From positions 103,021,161 to 103,085,160 of the forward strand of contig NC_134087.1 in NCBI RefSeq assembly GCF_000715075.1: 64,000 bases of DNA, written 5' to 3'. The first letter of the stretch is position 1. Every line of letters begins with the position of its first letter. A model generated the notes under the pieces. The model saw only the letters and a list, made by a program, of their open reading frames with translations. It searched no databases and was not told where the DNA came from. This DNA is from Nicotiana tabacum (lineage: Eukaryota > Streptophyta > Magnoliopsida > Solanales > Solanaceae). This document shows, piece after piece, positions 35,082-45,768 of the stretch. Position numbers and translations under genes: made by a program.

Positions 35082-35209
35082 CTGAAAACGCGAAGAGTTT
35101 TCAGACAAAGAATGACTAGACAGGTTTTTTGACCCGACCCTTATTTGAGGAGAGACTAAAACTGAGAAAAGGGGAATGTGACCGAGCCCTGGTATCTGAG
35201 CTGCCTACG

Positions 35210-35247
35210 TATCCTTGGCTATAAAGAAATTAGGCCACGTGTAGTTC
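35210..35247 (-). promoter_or_regulatory. Conserved hairpin motif, copy c (Element 2, near the polypurine tract)
   Basis: On the minus strand it starts gaactacacg and ends gatacgtaggcagc. The inner stem (tttctt/aagga) is the weakest of the six copies and the loop is shorter overall. It occupies the same place relative to the polypurine tract as copy b in Element 1. Confidence 0.5.
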
Positions 35248-36356
35248 AGAGGTGAGTGAGGTGATGGAGTATACCGAGGTGGATAGCCGATTGAGGTGCC
35301 ATCGAGGTTCCGGTCCGCAGTCCCGTTATTACGTCAAAATCAAAAATGAAAAAGACTAACTAAGCCTATCAGCTACGAGTTACAAGTTTCCTATCTATGA
35401 GTCTTTTGAAGCTTGATCTTGAGTCTTGGTTGGTTCTTCATGCGGACTTTGATCTGAATCTTGATGCTTGTTAGTTGCAGGTGTTGGTTCAATCTTTTTT
35501 AGCTTTTTCGGATCAAGACGGGACATGCAAAGCTTGTGACTTCAATAACGTCTTAAGTAGTCCACATCTTTCTCCGCTTCTGCACTTTGGATTCACTTAT
35601 TTTTTTCTTTTTCTTTTTTTTTTCTTTTTTTTTTCTTTTTTTTTTGGATTGAGACTACTTCTGTTGATCATCTCGGATTGTTGACTCGCATTCTTGCCAC
35701 GAGCTTCTGCTACTTCTAACTTGAATTGAATTCTGAAATAACTTCCCTTATTCTCTAAGTGGACGCCTGATTGCTAAAACTTGAACTGACTTCCGTTGAA
35801 ACTTGAACTGATTTCCCTTGAAACTCGAACTGTTTTCCCTTGAAGCTTGAACTGTCTTCCTTCGAAACTGTTTTTCCTTGAAACTTAAACTGTCATTCCT
35901 TGTTCTTCAGGTAGGCGCCTGATTGTTGAACTTGACCTATCTTCCTTCGAAACTTGAACCGTTTTCCTTTTTTCTCCAGGTGGGCACCTGATTGTTGAAA
36001 CTTTCTATGTTCCCTTGTTTTCCATGTGGGTGCTTGCAATCAAAACCGACAAAACAAACGAAATTTTCTGCCCCAGTTTGCACTAGGAAGATTTGTGAGT
36101 TGAGTCTATATTGTAAACCACTTATAGTATTGATGCAATGATGAGTAAACTAAAGACTAGACTAGGATGTACGTCTCCTAAAAGTGATTGAGCTTGCGAA
36201 AAACTATAAACTAAGCTTGACTAAAGTAAAGACTGACCCTATTCTCCAGGCGGGACCCCTGATTTCAAGAAAACTAAAAATTGACCCTCTTTTTTTCCAA
36301 ATCCAGACTTCCCTTCTTCTTTTTTTCGAATTCAGACTTCCCCTTTTTTTTAATTA
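35248..36356 (-). repeat. Element 2 3' region with short repeats and caggtgggcacctg inverted motifs
   Basis: No gene. From about 35,780 to 36,030 the phrase cttgaaacttgaactg recurs about six times, interleaved with gcctgattgttgaaactt. Several units begin with self-complementary phrases such as caggtgggcacctg and caggtaggcgcctg. A long pyrimidine tract lies at 35,600-35,645. Confidence 0.6.
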
Positions 36357-37085
36357 TTATCCTAGGAGAAAATTCATCAGACTAGGCTTTCTATCTTAGG
36401 AAAAAATTCATCAGTTTAAAACTTTAATCCTAGGAGAAAATTCATCAGACTAAGAACTTTTCCGGTATCTTAGGAGAAAGATTCATCAGACTAGGTCTCT
36501 TTTCTTATCTTAGGAGAAAAATTCATCAGACTAAAATTTTTATCCTAGGAGAAAGTTTATCAGACTAGGTCTTCTATCTTAGGAGAAGGATTCATCAAAC
36601 TAAGATTTTTATCCTAGGAGAAAGTTCATCAGACTAGGTCTTCTATCTTAGGAGAAAAATTCATCAGACTAAGATTTTGATACTAGGAGAAAATTCATCA
36701 GACTAGGTCACTTTTTGGTATCTTAGGAGAAAGATTCATCATACTAAGATTTTGATCTTAGGAGAAAGTTCATCAGACTAGGTCACTTTTTTTTGGTATC
36801 TTAGGAGAAAGATTCATCAGACTAAGATTTTGATCCTAGGAGAAGGTTCATCAGACTAGGTCTTCTATCTTAGGAGAAAAATTCACCGGACTAAGATTTT
36901 GATCCTAGGAGAAAGTTCATCAGACTAGGTCTTCTATCTTAGGAGAAAGATTCATCAGACTAAGATTTCGATCCTAGGAGAAAGTTCATCAGACTAGGTC
37001 TTCTATCTTAGGAGAACAATTCATCAGACTAAGATTTTATTGGGAGAAAATCCATCAGAATGGGACTTTTTATCCTAGGAGGAAA
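36357..37085 (-). repeat. Tandem array of about 35-bp units in alternating A/B form (Element 2)
   Basis: About twenty copies. One form reads tcttaggagaaagattcatc then agactaagattttga; the other reads tcctaggagaaagttcatc then agactaggtcttcta. From about 36,540 the two forms alternate, giving a dimer of about 69 bp, a simple higher-order repeat. Edge copies are diverged. It takes the place that the 63-bp array has in Element 1. Confidence 0.92.
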
Positions 37086-38396
37086 AATGTAAAGATCAAT
37101 GGCAAGATTTTATGCACATAGCAAGACAAATAAAGGCAAAGATTTGAGAAACTTCCCTTCGTAGTCTCTTCTCTTCTTTTCTTTTTCTTCTCTTTCTTTT
37201 TTTTTTGTTATTTTTTTTCTTCTTTTTTTTTCTTTTTTTTTGAACCACTTTCCTTGCACTGCTTTGTTCCTGTTTCACGCAAAGAAAAATTTGTCAGTTT
37301 TGAAAATGGTGGTCAGTTTGTGGCCTTGAGTCTTGGGCAGCTTGGCTTTTGCTCGAGTCTGTCTCAAGAGACTTTTGCTCTGCATTAACCCTGATTGTTT
37401 TACACCCAATACCATTTGTATTTGTGGCTCAATCAGCCTTATCCCAACTGGAGATCTTTTCTTAGGTGACCTTTTCTGATATCTTGAAACGACTTCCTGC
37501 TTTTGAGCAATTTGTCCGTCAAAGAGAATCACGAGGTGTCTTTGCTTGTTCCAAGTAGACTGACGAGAGTCTTTTGGGGGAGCCTTTGCATGAATCCTCA
37601 AGGCATGTTAACAGTAACAACCGAGTATGCTGGCCAAATTTACTTTGTGCAATTGAAAAGCTGGTAGCAGATTTTGAAATATTTTCTTGCTTGTTTTGAC
37701 AAGGACCGACTCAGAGTGAAGGACACAATGATGCAAAGAAACAAGTATTAACAAGAAATGCCCCTGTTGGAAGGACAGAAGGAAGAGTTTTTTCCTTTTC
37801 TTTTTCTTTTTTTTCAATAATTTAGCCTTAATGGTCATGACATGCATTTTGGACTCAACGGCCTGATCTATCAAACTAATCCAATTTCCCCTTTTTCCAT
37901 TCGTATGACCTTTGAAGTCGGGCTTGTTCATGCCAATTCTTTGCATCAGCTTCATGACTCACTTTCGACTAGTGGTGCCCCGGGGGTTTTTCACCAACAA
38001 GCCTCTCTCATTTATTCATCTCTACTTATCGTCGCCTTACTGTGCCCGTGAGGGTTTTCACTAGTAAGACTCTCTCATTTCTTTTATTTTTCTTTTTTTT
38101 GTTTTCTTGTGTGAGCAACTTGACAGTGTTCGCATGGCAATCGTTGCTCATTGCATGCATCTCTTGGCATTCTTGAAGATTGATCAGGCGGTCTTTATTT
38201 GGAAGGCTTTTGGATATGGGTAGGAAGAAAGGTCGGCATGAGGCTCAAAATAGACTAAAGATGATGGGGTTGTATACTTACAAGTTTTGGAATCGACTCT
38301 TTTAAAAATGAAATAAAATCTTTGCCCCAGTTTTAGCTATTGGGGATTTTTTTTGGATTTTTTCTGAATTCTTATTTGGTTGGACCGAACCGTGAG
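37086..38396 (-). other. Element 2 non-coding interior with pyrimidine tracts
   Basis: No protein similarity is recognised on either strand; the open frames present are low-complexity Lys/Ser-rich shadows of T-rich DNA (for example 37,180-37,240 and 37,795-37,815). It lies where pol would be in an autonomous relative. Confidence 0.5.
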
Positions 38397-38444
38397 GCTG
38401 CCTACGTATCCTTATTTTTTAAGGAATCAGGTCGAACATAGTTC
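38397..38444 (-). promoter_or_regulatory. Conserved hairpin motif, copy d (Element 2)
   Basis: On the minus strand it starts gaactatg and ends gatacgtaggcagc. Inner arms ccTTA/TAAgg form a 7-bp stem with one bulged T and an A-rich loop. The outer CTATG/CGTAG pairing includes one G-T wobble. Confidence 0.65.
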
Positions 38445-39426
38445 AAATATTTGACCTAACTTTTTTTCATCTTTCTTTCTGTATCTCTTTTTTCCTTTTT
38501 CTTCCCTTTTTTTCAAAACAAATTGCCCCAACTTTTATTTTCTGGGGGCATGGACCTTTGACTATTTTTTCTCATTTTTTTTACTTGACCTTTCTAAGAA
38601 TTGCCCCAGTTTATACTCTTGGGACATGGACTCTATTTTTTTTGTTTTTTTCTATATTTCATCATTTTTTTTTACCCTTGACTCTAAAATTGATTCTAAA
38701 ATAGGGTGGTCAAAGAAAATAACACAGGGTAAAAGGGGTGACAAAGAGTATAAAGTGATTTGGGTAGCAGAAAAAGGGCCTCCCAACCTCGTGAACGCCA
38801 AACATAGTATCTTTTCGCGATCACAGCATTGACGAACATGTCTGTCTTTTTGGTGTGTCGTGGTCACAAGACACTTCCATCCCTTAATGTCAAACTTTCC
38901 AACAAACTTCAATTGATTAAACATCCTCAATGCCGATCTTCACAATGATTTAAAGGTGAATTTTACTCGACCTTAATTCCAAAGTATTTCAACTCTTTAT
39001 TCATCCTCAAAAGTATTTTTTTCAGTTATCTAATTCCAGATTAAATTAGTTTCTATGATATGACCATAATTTCCTCATGCATGTCATATCATTAGAACTA
39101 GCGAGAAATGAACTAAGAACATAATGACACAAAAGGACAAACTATGTTTCATTGAGTAAAGGATGAAAGGGTTTGTCAACAAGACAAACAACCTAAAATT
39201 CGAATTACAACCCTAAGATAACCCGGATAATGAAAATAGCAACAGAACAGACAAACAAGACTTACACAAACAAAATGGAGGGATAGAAGGGTTTGACTCA
39301 ATAAAATAAATAAAATCTGGATGACAACCCTGAAATAACCCAGATAGTAGAAAAAACATCAAAACAAGCTACCAAGATTCCTTTCTAGTAAGGAGAGAAT
39401 GACTTTTCAATTGCTAAGCTTTATAT
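38445..39426 (-). other. Element 2 non-coding interior
   Basis: T-rich and unremarkable. It holds two related sub-blocks, 39,160-39,240 and 39,285-39,350, sharing phrases such as aagggtttg and acaaccctaagataacccgg/acaaccctgaaataacccag, an old local duplication of about 120 bp spacing. No gene is supported. Confidence 0.45.
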
Positions 39427-41094
39427 TTAGCCACAAATTTGCTCATCAGAATCACCATGGCATTCTCCAATTTCAGTCGGCAAATTCCCAAGAGGATTCT
39501 CATACTCCATGTTACCAGGCATCATCCCCACAAAGTGTGCATCATCATGTGCAGGTAAAAGATTCTGCATGATATTCTGGGTATCATTGTCTTGGATCAC
39601 AATCAGGTTCTCTTGGATCATCCTTTCTGGTTTTCTTTTCAAATCCCGACAACTTTCAACATTGTGCCCCTGGGCATTGGAATTGTATTCACACCTTTTA
39701 GAGGGTCAAAGCTTCTCCCACGTGGGTTTACATGATTTGGAGGAATAGATGCAATCATGTCATACTACTTTGATTTCTCAAACAAGCTTGCATAGGACTC
39801 TCCTATTGGTGTAAAATTATCTTTCAGCCTTTGTTCCCTTCTATACCCCTGGCTTGGATGTGGGTTATAGGTTATTTGAAATTTTATGGAGGTTGGTGGA
39901 GATTTTGCGGTGCTGGTGCTCGCCTTCTAGGGTGTCTTGGTGACCGGGCAACATACTGAGGTGCAAAAACAAAGTACTGAGGGTTCTGAGATGGATAATA
40001 CTGCTCAGGGGAGTCATGGAAAACCCGAGGAGGCTGCTCATACCTTCGAGATGTTCTCCTAGGACCTCTTCTAGACCCTGATGCCATCATGATTTCTTCA
40101 TCCTTCTCACTCGTGTCACTAAAATTATCAGATTCAAACTGGACAGCCAGAGTTGCGTCTTTTAGAACTGCTTGACTTATAATTCTACCTGTCTTAAGAC
40201 CATTCTCAACCATTTCCCCATTTTGATTGCTTCCGAGAAGGATTCACCCACTGCGGACATCATGTTTTGAAAATAATCTGGCTCTTGAGCCTGAAGAAAG
40301 ACAGTGATTAGCTTATGGTCATCCATGGGTGGCTTAACTCTAACTGCTTGCTCTCTCCATTTAATGACATATTCCCTGAAACTTTCACTTGGTTTTTTCT
40401 TTAGGTTTGAAAGGGAATTATGGTCTGGGGCAATGTCGATGTTGTATTGGAACTGTTTGACAAAGGCCTGTGCCATGTCATCCCAGACGTACCAGCGAGA
40501 TGTGTCTTGATCCAAAAACCATTCGGATGCTACTCCCATAAGGCTTTCCCCAAAATAAGCTATAAGCAATTCTTCATTTCTTCCCGCACCTCTTAGCTGA
40601 TTGCAATACCTTTTAAGGTGGACTACGGGGTCTCCATGTCCATCTTACTTTTCAAATTTGGGAGTCTTGAAACCAGGCGGTAAGTGGACATCAGGGAACA
40701 TACATAGATCCTTGAAGGCAATACTCTTTTGACCTGCCAACCCTTGCATGTTTTTCAACCGTTGATCTAAGCTTTTTACTCTTTAGGTCATTTTTTCCTG
40801 TGCCATCTTTCGGGCAGGCTTCTCAATCTTTGTAGGAAGATCAAATAGGTACGAGTGGTATTCAGGAGAGTGGGACTGTTCTTGCTGGGTATTAAATTGT
40901 GACTCATGACAATGCTGTCCTTGGCCATTGGCCCATGCTTGACACATTTTGGTCATTTGCTGTTTCAGTATTCTATTTTCCTCAACCATAGTATACTCTT
41001 GTTGAACCCTCTGACCCTGAGTCTCTTGAGCACTTGTAACAACTTCGATGTCAGTTATCATTTTTCCTTGAATCTTGTGTTTTCCGCTTACCAC
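39427..41094 (-). pseudogene. Element 2 gag
   Basis: Read right to left: 41094-40783 is a Gln-rich, heptad-containing N-terminal segment. After a stop and a short linker comes the capsid core at 40569-40177 (EWFLDQDTSRWYVWDDMAQAF split around 40,510; LKKKPSESFREYVIKWREQA; LQAQEPDYFQNMM), the Retrotrans_gag pattern. 40213-39884 is an Arg/Pro/Gln-rich linker in a shifted frame. A zinc-knuckle-like motif C-E-Y...GHNVESC lies at about 39,710-39,655, and a tail ends at 39427. At least two stops and frame changes are visible, so it is not functional now. In contrast to Element 1 the capsid core is retained. Nothing resembling protease follows. Confidence 0.85.
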
Positions 41095-41234
41095 AAATAG
41101 ACCACCTCAAACTTTCTTCACAATTCAAAACAAAAGACACGTTAGAATGGACTCAGTCAGTCCTTATTATTATCACCATTTTTTCATTTTTTTCATTTGT
41201 TTTCCATTTTTTTGGTTGATCGAACCTGATGTGG

Positions 41235-41281
41235 GTTGCCTACGTATCATGTGGGAACATGAATCAGATCTTGCATAGTTC
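41235..41281 (-). promoter_or_regulatory. Conserved hairpin motif, copy e (Element 2 leader)
   Basis: On the minus strand it starts gaactatg and ends gatacgtaggcaac. Inner arms CATGT/ACATG pair with a bulged T and a 4-nt loop. It lies upstream of gag in the leader. Confidence 0.65.
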
Positions 41282-41319
41282 GGGAAGATCAGGAATAAAG
41301 CAAATAAACTAACTCTTTT

Positions 41320-41690
41320 TTTTTGGATTTTGAATTTTTTCTCTTCTTTTTCTTTTTTAATTTTCGAAAGAAAGACTTATATAAAGAAGACAGAAAATAT
41401 TTTTTATTACTATTTATTTTTGGAATTTCGAATGAAAAACTTCTAAAGAAGAAAGAAAATATTATTGGATTTTGGACTTTTATTTTTGAATTTATGAAAG
41501 AAATACTTCTAAAAAGAGAAAATATTTTTGAATCTTGACTTTTCTTTTGAATTTTCGAAAGAAGAATGAAAATGTTTTTAGATTTTGAGAAAAATTAAAA
41601 GAAAATATTTTTGTATATTTTAAAAATTTACGGTTTAAAAGAAAGACTTTTTAAAGAAGGAAGTAAAGGAAAATATTTTTGGATTTTTGA
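41320..41690 (-). repeat. Degenerate AT-rich repeats in Element 2 leader
   Basis: Units of about 65-75 bp built on gaaagacttctaaagaagaa and gaaaatatttttggattttga recur about five times with much divergence. Confidence 0.6.
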
Positions 41691-41716
41691 AAATTATGGG
41701 CCGAAACCGATGAGAT

Positions 41717-41762
41717 TTGCCTACGTATCTCACATTCGGTGAGAATCAGACCTGCGTAGTTC
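41717..41762 (-). promoter_or_regulatory. Conserved hairpin motif, copy f (Element 2 leader)
   Basis: On the minus strand it starts gaactacg and ends gatacgtaggcaaa. Inner arms CTCAC/GTGAG pair with a bulged T and a cgaat loop, and the outer CTACG/CGTAG is perfect. It is the cleanest copy. Confidence 0.7.
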
Positions 41763-42490
41763 GCCCGTTTTGATGGAACAGGAAGAACATGACTTATTTT
41801 GAGTTTCAGGATATTTCAAATACCTACATCTCACTCTTTTTTTTTTCTTCTTTCTCATTTTTTGATTTTCCTTTTTTTTTCTCTTTTTTTTTTCATTTTC
41901 TTTCCCTATTCTAGAAGCCAGTCAGCATGCAAGCCGAAACAGATAGATTCGTAAGTAGCACATAGGATGCATCAGGATGGTCTTTTAATTCGGGTGCACC
42001 TGTCCAAGATAGACACAACCCCTGTGTTGAGTCCCCAAAGTCAAATGCACGTGATGCAAACAAGCGTTCCTACTAGGGATCCAGCATGAGGCTATGTTAT
42101 ACTAGGTTTGAAAACCTGGGTTTATTTGTTCTAGACCTGACATACCCGAGCAGATAGCTCGAGTCGAGGGGGGCAGGGGGGCAGCGTATCGGGAATACAG
42201 AAGCTTCACCGGCTTTGCAACTTATCCGAACCTCGTTCTAAAATTGGAGAAGACTCTAGACAAAAGAGAAGTCACACGAAGTGCACCCTCCTCAAATGAT
42301 TTAGAAGACTCAGAAAGAAGAAGGGTTTCGTAGCAGTTTATATACAGTTCACAAAATATCAAAGCAGTAAAAGCAGCATTTAGCACGTTAGGCCCAATCA
42401 TGTAAATAAAACCAGATAATAAATAAAGCCAAATATAACAATTATTCTAAGCTCGAATTCTTGAACCCTGAACTAGAGATTCTGGGTTCG
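41763..42490 (-). other. Element 2 leader between the PBS and the hairpin copies
   Basis: No gene; a pyrimidine-rich tract lies at 41,830-41,905. This is the 5' UTR of Element 2. Confidence 0.45.
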
Positions 42491-42510
42491 TTTCCCCAGC
42501 AGAGTCGCCA
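42491..42510 (-). other. Primer binding site of Element 2
   Basis: On the minus strand TGGCGACTCTGCTGGGGAAA starts 4 bp after the end of the 5' LTR. It is the unmutated form of the Element 1 site, so both use the same primer tRNA (tRNA-Arg in described Ogre elements; not checked here). Confidence 0.82.
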
Positions 42511-42514
42511 GAGC

Positions 42515-45021
42515 TGTCACACTTCCTTTTTACACACCCGAAGGTATATAAGGGAGTTTGCCAATTTAAATGATATTATTCGATATGAGATTATTTATTA
42601 ATTTTTTATTCAGAGTCGCCACTTGGAATATTTTTATTGGTGTCCCAAGTCACCTGCTTATTTTAAATCCCAAATCGAGGAAGATTCGACTTTCTTTTTG
42701 AAGTTTGCGAACCAGAAATTCTGAATAAGGAATTCTGTTAACCCGGGGGAAGGTGTTAGGCATCCCCAGATTCCGTGGTTCTAGCACGGTCGCTTAATCT
42801 ATTACAATTGGCCTATTATCTGATTTTAATACGTGTTTTATCCTATCGTATAATTTTAAATTATTAACCGCTTTTAACTAATTTGAGGAAGATTCAACGT
42901 TACCTAAAACACATCTTTGAACCACGCCACATGAAATGTACCCACGATCCACAACATATTTTATTTAACTTTGTTGAGATTTGGATTTGGGTCACATGAA
43001 ATGCACACCCAAGTTTAAGGAAATTGATTTAAATTACGCGCCTAAAGCAACTACGCACCTTCACATTTGCGAGGGCCATGAAAAATTCAACTGATGACAC
43101 ACCTCGATTTTTAAAAGAGCTAACTAATTTTACGAGGGCCATGGCTACTTAATAAAAATGGCACACCTCAATTTCACGAGAACAAATACTGACCCACAAG
43201 TAAAAACACCAAACCAATCTCGTTCTCAACTCCAGTGATTTGCTAACCAAATTGTGCTCAAGGCTCTTAGTTGTTAACAAGTAAGACTATAAATTTGTAA
43301 TTTAATGCCATCTCCCAGCAAACTTCAATACAAGGCTCAATAAGAATTCATGACTTACTGCTTATAGGAATCAGATGCAAAATCCTATAAGAATTAAACC
43401 AAACCTTAACGACACAAACAAACGACATAAGCCAAAACAAGAGGATTTCTACGGCAAACATTGTGCTTTCTTCACTATTGCATTTTTGGATTCAAATATC
43501 GAAATTAAACACTTACGTTCTTAAGAGCAAATTAACAGAACATAAAAATATTCTACCATTCGAAGCAACGAGATAACAACTCAAGGATTCCGAAATAGAG
43601 CAACCAAACAATTTATCGAATGCATGACATTAACCCACTCAAAAAAATGAATTTAAGAGAAGAAGATGGACCTTTTGATGCACAAGCTTTCCCTTTTTAT
43701 TAAGAAACCAACTGATTTACATGGTTGCGACCAAAGCTTCCAAGTGAAAACACGAACAAGACCAAAACCGGGACTTCAAACGTCGACCTCGACTCGCTTC
43801 AACCAGAATTGAGAACGACCCCTTCGGTAGCACTGAACTCGTTGAAAAACCAACAGAGAAGAAATGAGCTAGGCGTTGTCTTTAGAGCTGAAGCGCAGTG
43901 AGTTCGAATATGTTTCGAAGATGCTGTGCCGGGGAGTTTCGGGCACTGTTTTGGGTGGTTTTTGGACGGATTTTCGCTGGGTTTAGAGCTGTGATTCCAC
44001 GGAGTTTTCAACTATGTTTTTGGACTAATGAGGAATCATTTCTGGGGTTTTTTGAGGTGAGAAACAGGGTTGTTTCACAGCTGGTTTTGGAGAGTGAGGA
44101 GTTAATGGGGATGTTTGCGGCTGACTCGCTGGTTGCCGGAGAAGGAAAAGGAGCCGCTGCTCTTTCTCTATCGAGAATCAGAAAGAGAGATCATGTACCC
44201 CTTTGTTGAGAAATCGCTGCTGTGTGATTTTGTTGAAGAAGGTGAAGAACAGGAAATGGGGGGGTCGTTCTCTGTTTTTTTCCGTTCTCCAGCCTTTTTT
44301 TCTTTTTGTTCTGTGTGTGCATGTGTTATATAGAAAGAGAATAGGCATGAAAGGAAAGATTCCCGGGCTTTAATTTTTATCCTCATTCCCCTCTTTAATT
44401 TTTCTTTTTCCGTTTTTGTTCCCTTCCCCCCATGTGCTAAAAAACGTGAGTGAGAATAAAATGGGATGCATGTGAGTTTGTTACCAAGAGATAAGGTGGG
44501 CTCCATTTTAATAAATTGATTTTTCTTTGCAACTTTACTTCTTTCGTTGCTTCATTACACTTTTTTGCAAATTTTTCACGTTTTCTTTATTTTTCTTTTT
44601 TCCTTTTTGTTTTGTTTTATTTCTTATTAATTATAAAATAAAACTAGTTACAAAATACTATTTATATAAAGTAAGCAATATTAAAAAGAGAACTAAAATA
44701 ATCCTATTAGAGAAATTCAAATACAACTCGATATTTACTAAATACTTATAACTTAAAATTACACAAAACCAAATAAAAATATTTTTTGAAACTTTTCTTT
44801 TATCCTTTGTGAAAATAAAATAAAATAAAACTAGCTCTCAAAATATCAATAATCTAACATAAAGAAAAAATATTTTTTTATTAGTTTTTTTTTTAGTTTT
44901 TGAAATAAAATAAACCGAAGAAGTTTAAAAATAGCCAAAATAGTAATATTAGACCTAAACTCAATATCTACATGCTAAAATGTGAAAAATCTTGGGGAGG
45001 GTCAAAAATCACATGTCTACA
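42515..45021 (-). repeat. Element 2 5' LTR (2,507 bp)
   Basis: Partner of 32568-35066. A minus-strand TATA-like ctatataac lies at about 44,326-44,334, upstream of an oligo-pyrimidine leader, and would be the element promoter. It ends next to the second copy of CCTTG at 45,022. Confidence 0.93.
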
Positions 45022-45768
45022 CCTTGTAGCAACAGATCAAGGAGCAGAACGAGATGATTGAGCAGATCCTGGAGGTTCCGCCTGTTATCAAAGGCATCGA
45101 CATTAGCAAGTACTTACAACAACCTTAGAAGCCAAGTGTGACACCACTACTTATCCCTAAGAAGTTCAAAATGCTGGAAATATGATAGGACATGGGACCC
45201 ACATGACCTCATCATGACTTATACACCCGAATCAAGGGGAACATGAAAGATGAGATTAGATCAGTGCTCATCAAAAACTTTGAAGAGACCCTACAAAGAG
45301 AGAACTAACCTGGTACACCCACTCACCTAAATATTCTATTAGTTCTTTTGTTGATCTTGCAGATGCTTTCATCAAGGCCCACTCCAGAACCCAAAATTAA
45401 TATGAAAAAACAAGTGGAGGACATTTTCTAAGCCATGCAAGAAAAAATGGAGATGCTCCAAGATTACATTGACCGGTTTTAGAGAGAGGGGATGTTACTT
45501 CCCAAAGTACCAGACAATTGGGCCGTTGTGGATTTTACAAGAAACTTGAACCTAAGAAGGTCCGAAGCTTCAAACAAATTGAAAGAAAGCCTCTAGGAAT
45601 TCACTGCCAAAACATAGAATAATGTGTATCATAGATACAACACTAAGCTTCGAATAGTGGATGACGTCTCAGCACTCCTGAGATTTGAAGTAAAAGAGGT
45701 GATGGGATATTACCGCGGGACCGAAGCAGTTCAAAGACTAGATTAGCCCAGGCATCGAGCTTCTAGAG
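45022..45768 (+). pseudogene. Old gypsy gag remnant, right half
   Basis: After the duplicated CCTTG the plus strand resumes gag of the older element: EQNEMIEQILEVPPVIKGID, PLLIPKKFKM, WDPHDLIMTY, then LLPKVPDNWAVVDF and a final RYNTKLRIVDD. These are the spaced landmarks of a gypsy capsid domain. Five or more stops are present. It ends where an LTR-like sequence starts at 45,769. Together with 31,981-32,567 it forms one gag broken by Element 2. Confidence 0.75.

Larger units (their letters stand above)
32568..45021 (-). mobile_element. Element 2: gag-only, non-autonomous Tat-like gypsy element with CCTTG target duplication
   Basis: Direct repeats 32568-35066 and 42515-45021 flank a 7.4-kb interior. 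The interior has a minus-strand PBS at 42,491-42,510, a polypurine tract at 35,067-35,081 and gag on the minus strand, so the element runs right to left. CCTTG occurs at 32,563-32,567 and 45,022-45,026, a 5-bp target duplication. The protease, RT, RNase H and integrase expected after gag are absent; from 39,400 down to 35,100 only repeats, pyrimidine tracts and hairpin motifs are found. It has the cis sequences for mobilisation but no pol, so it must have depended on a related autonomous element. Confidence 0.92.

Noticed and set aside
18245..37085. CRISPR-like regular arrays at 18.2-19.0 and 36.4-37.1 kb
   Set aside because: Units are contiguous tandem copies without unique spacers, inside plant retroelement UTRs. 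Not CRISPR.
37096..37278. Lys-rich minus-strand frame
   Set aside because: Translation of a long T/C tract; low complexity.
33950..44333. Twin open frames at 33,950-34,386 and 43,898-44,333 that look conserved
   Set aside because: They are the two LTR copies of Element 2, so similarity reflects duplication, and length differs by frame changes. The element reads on the other strand.
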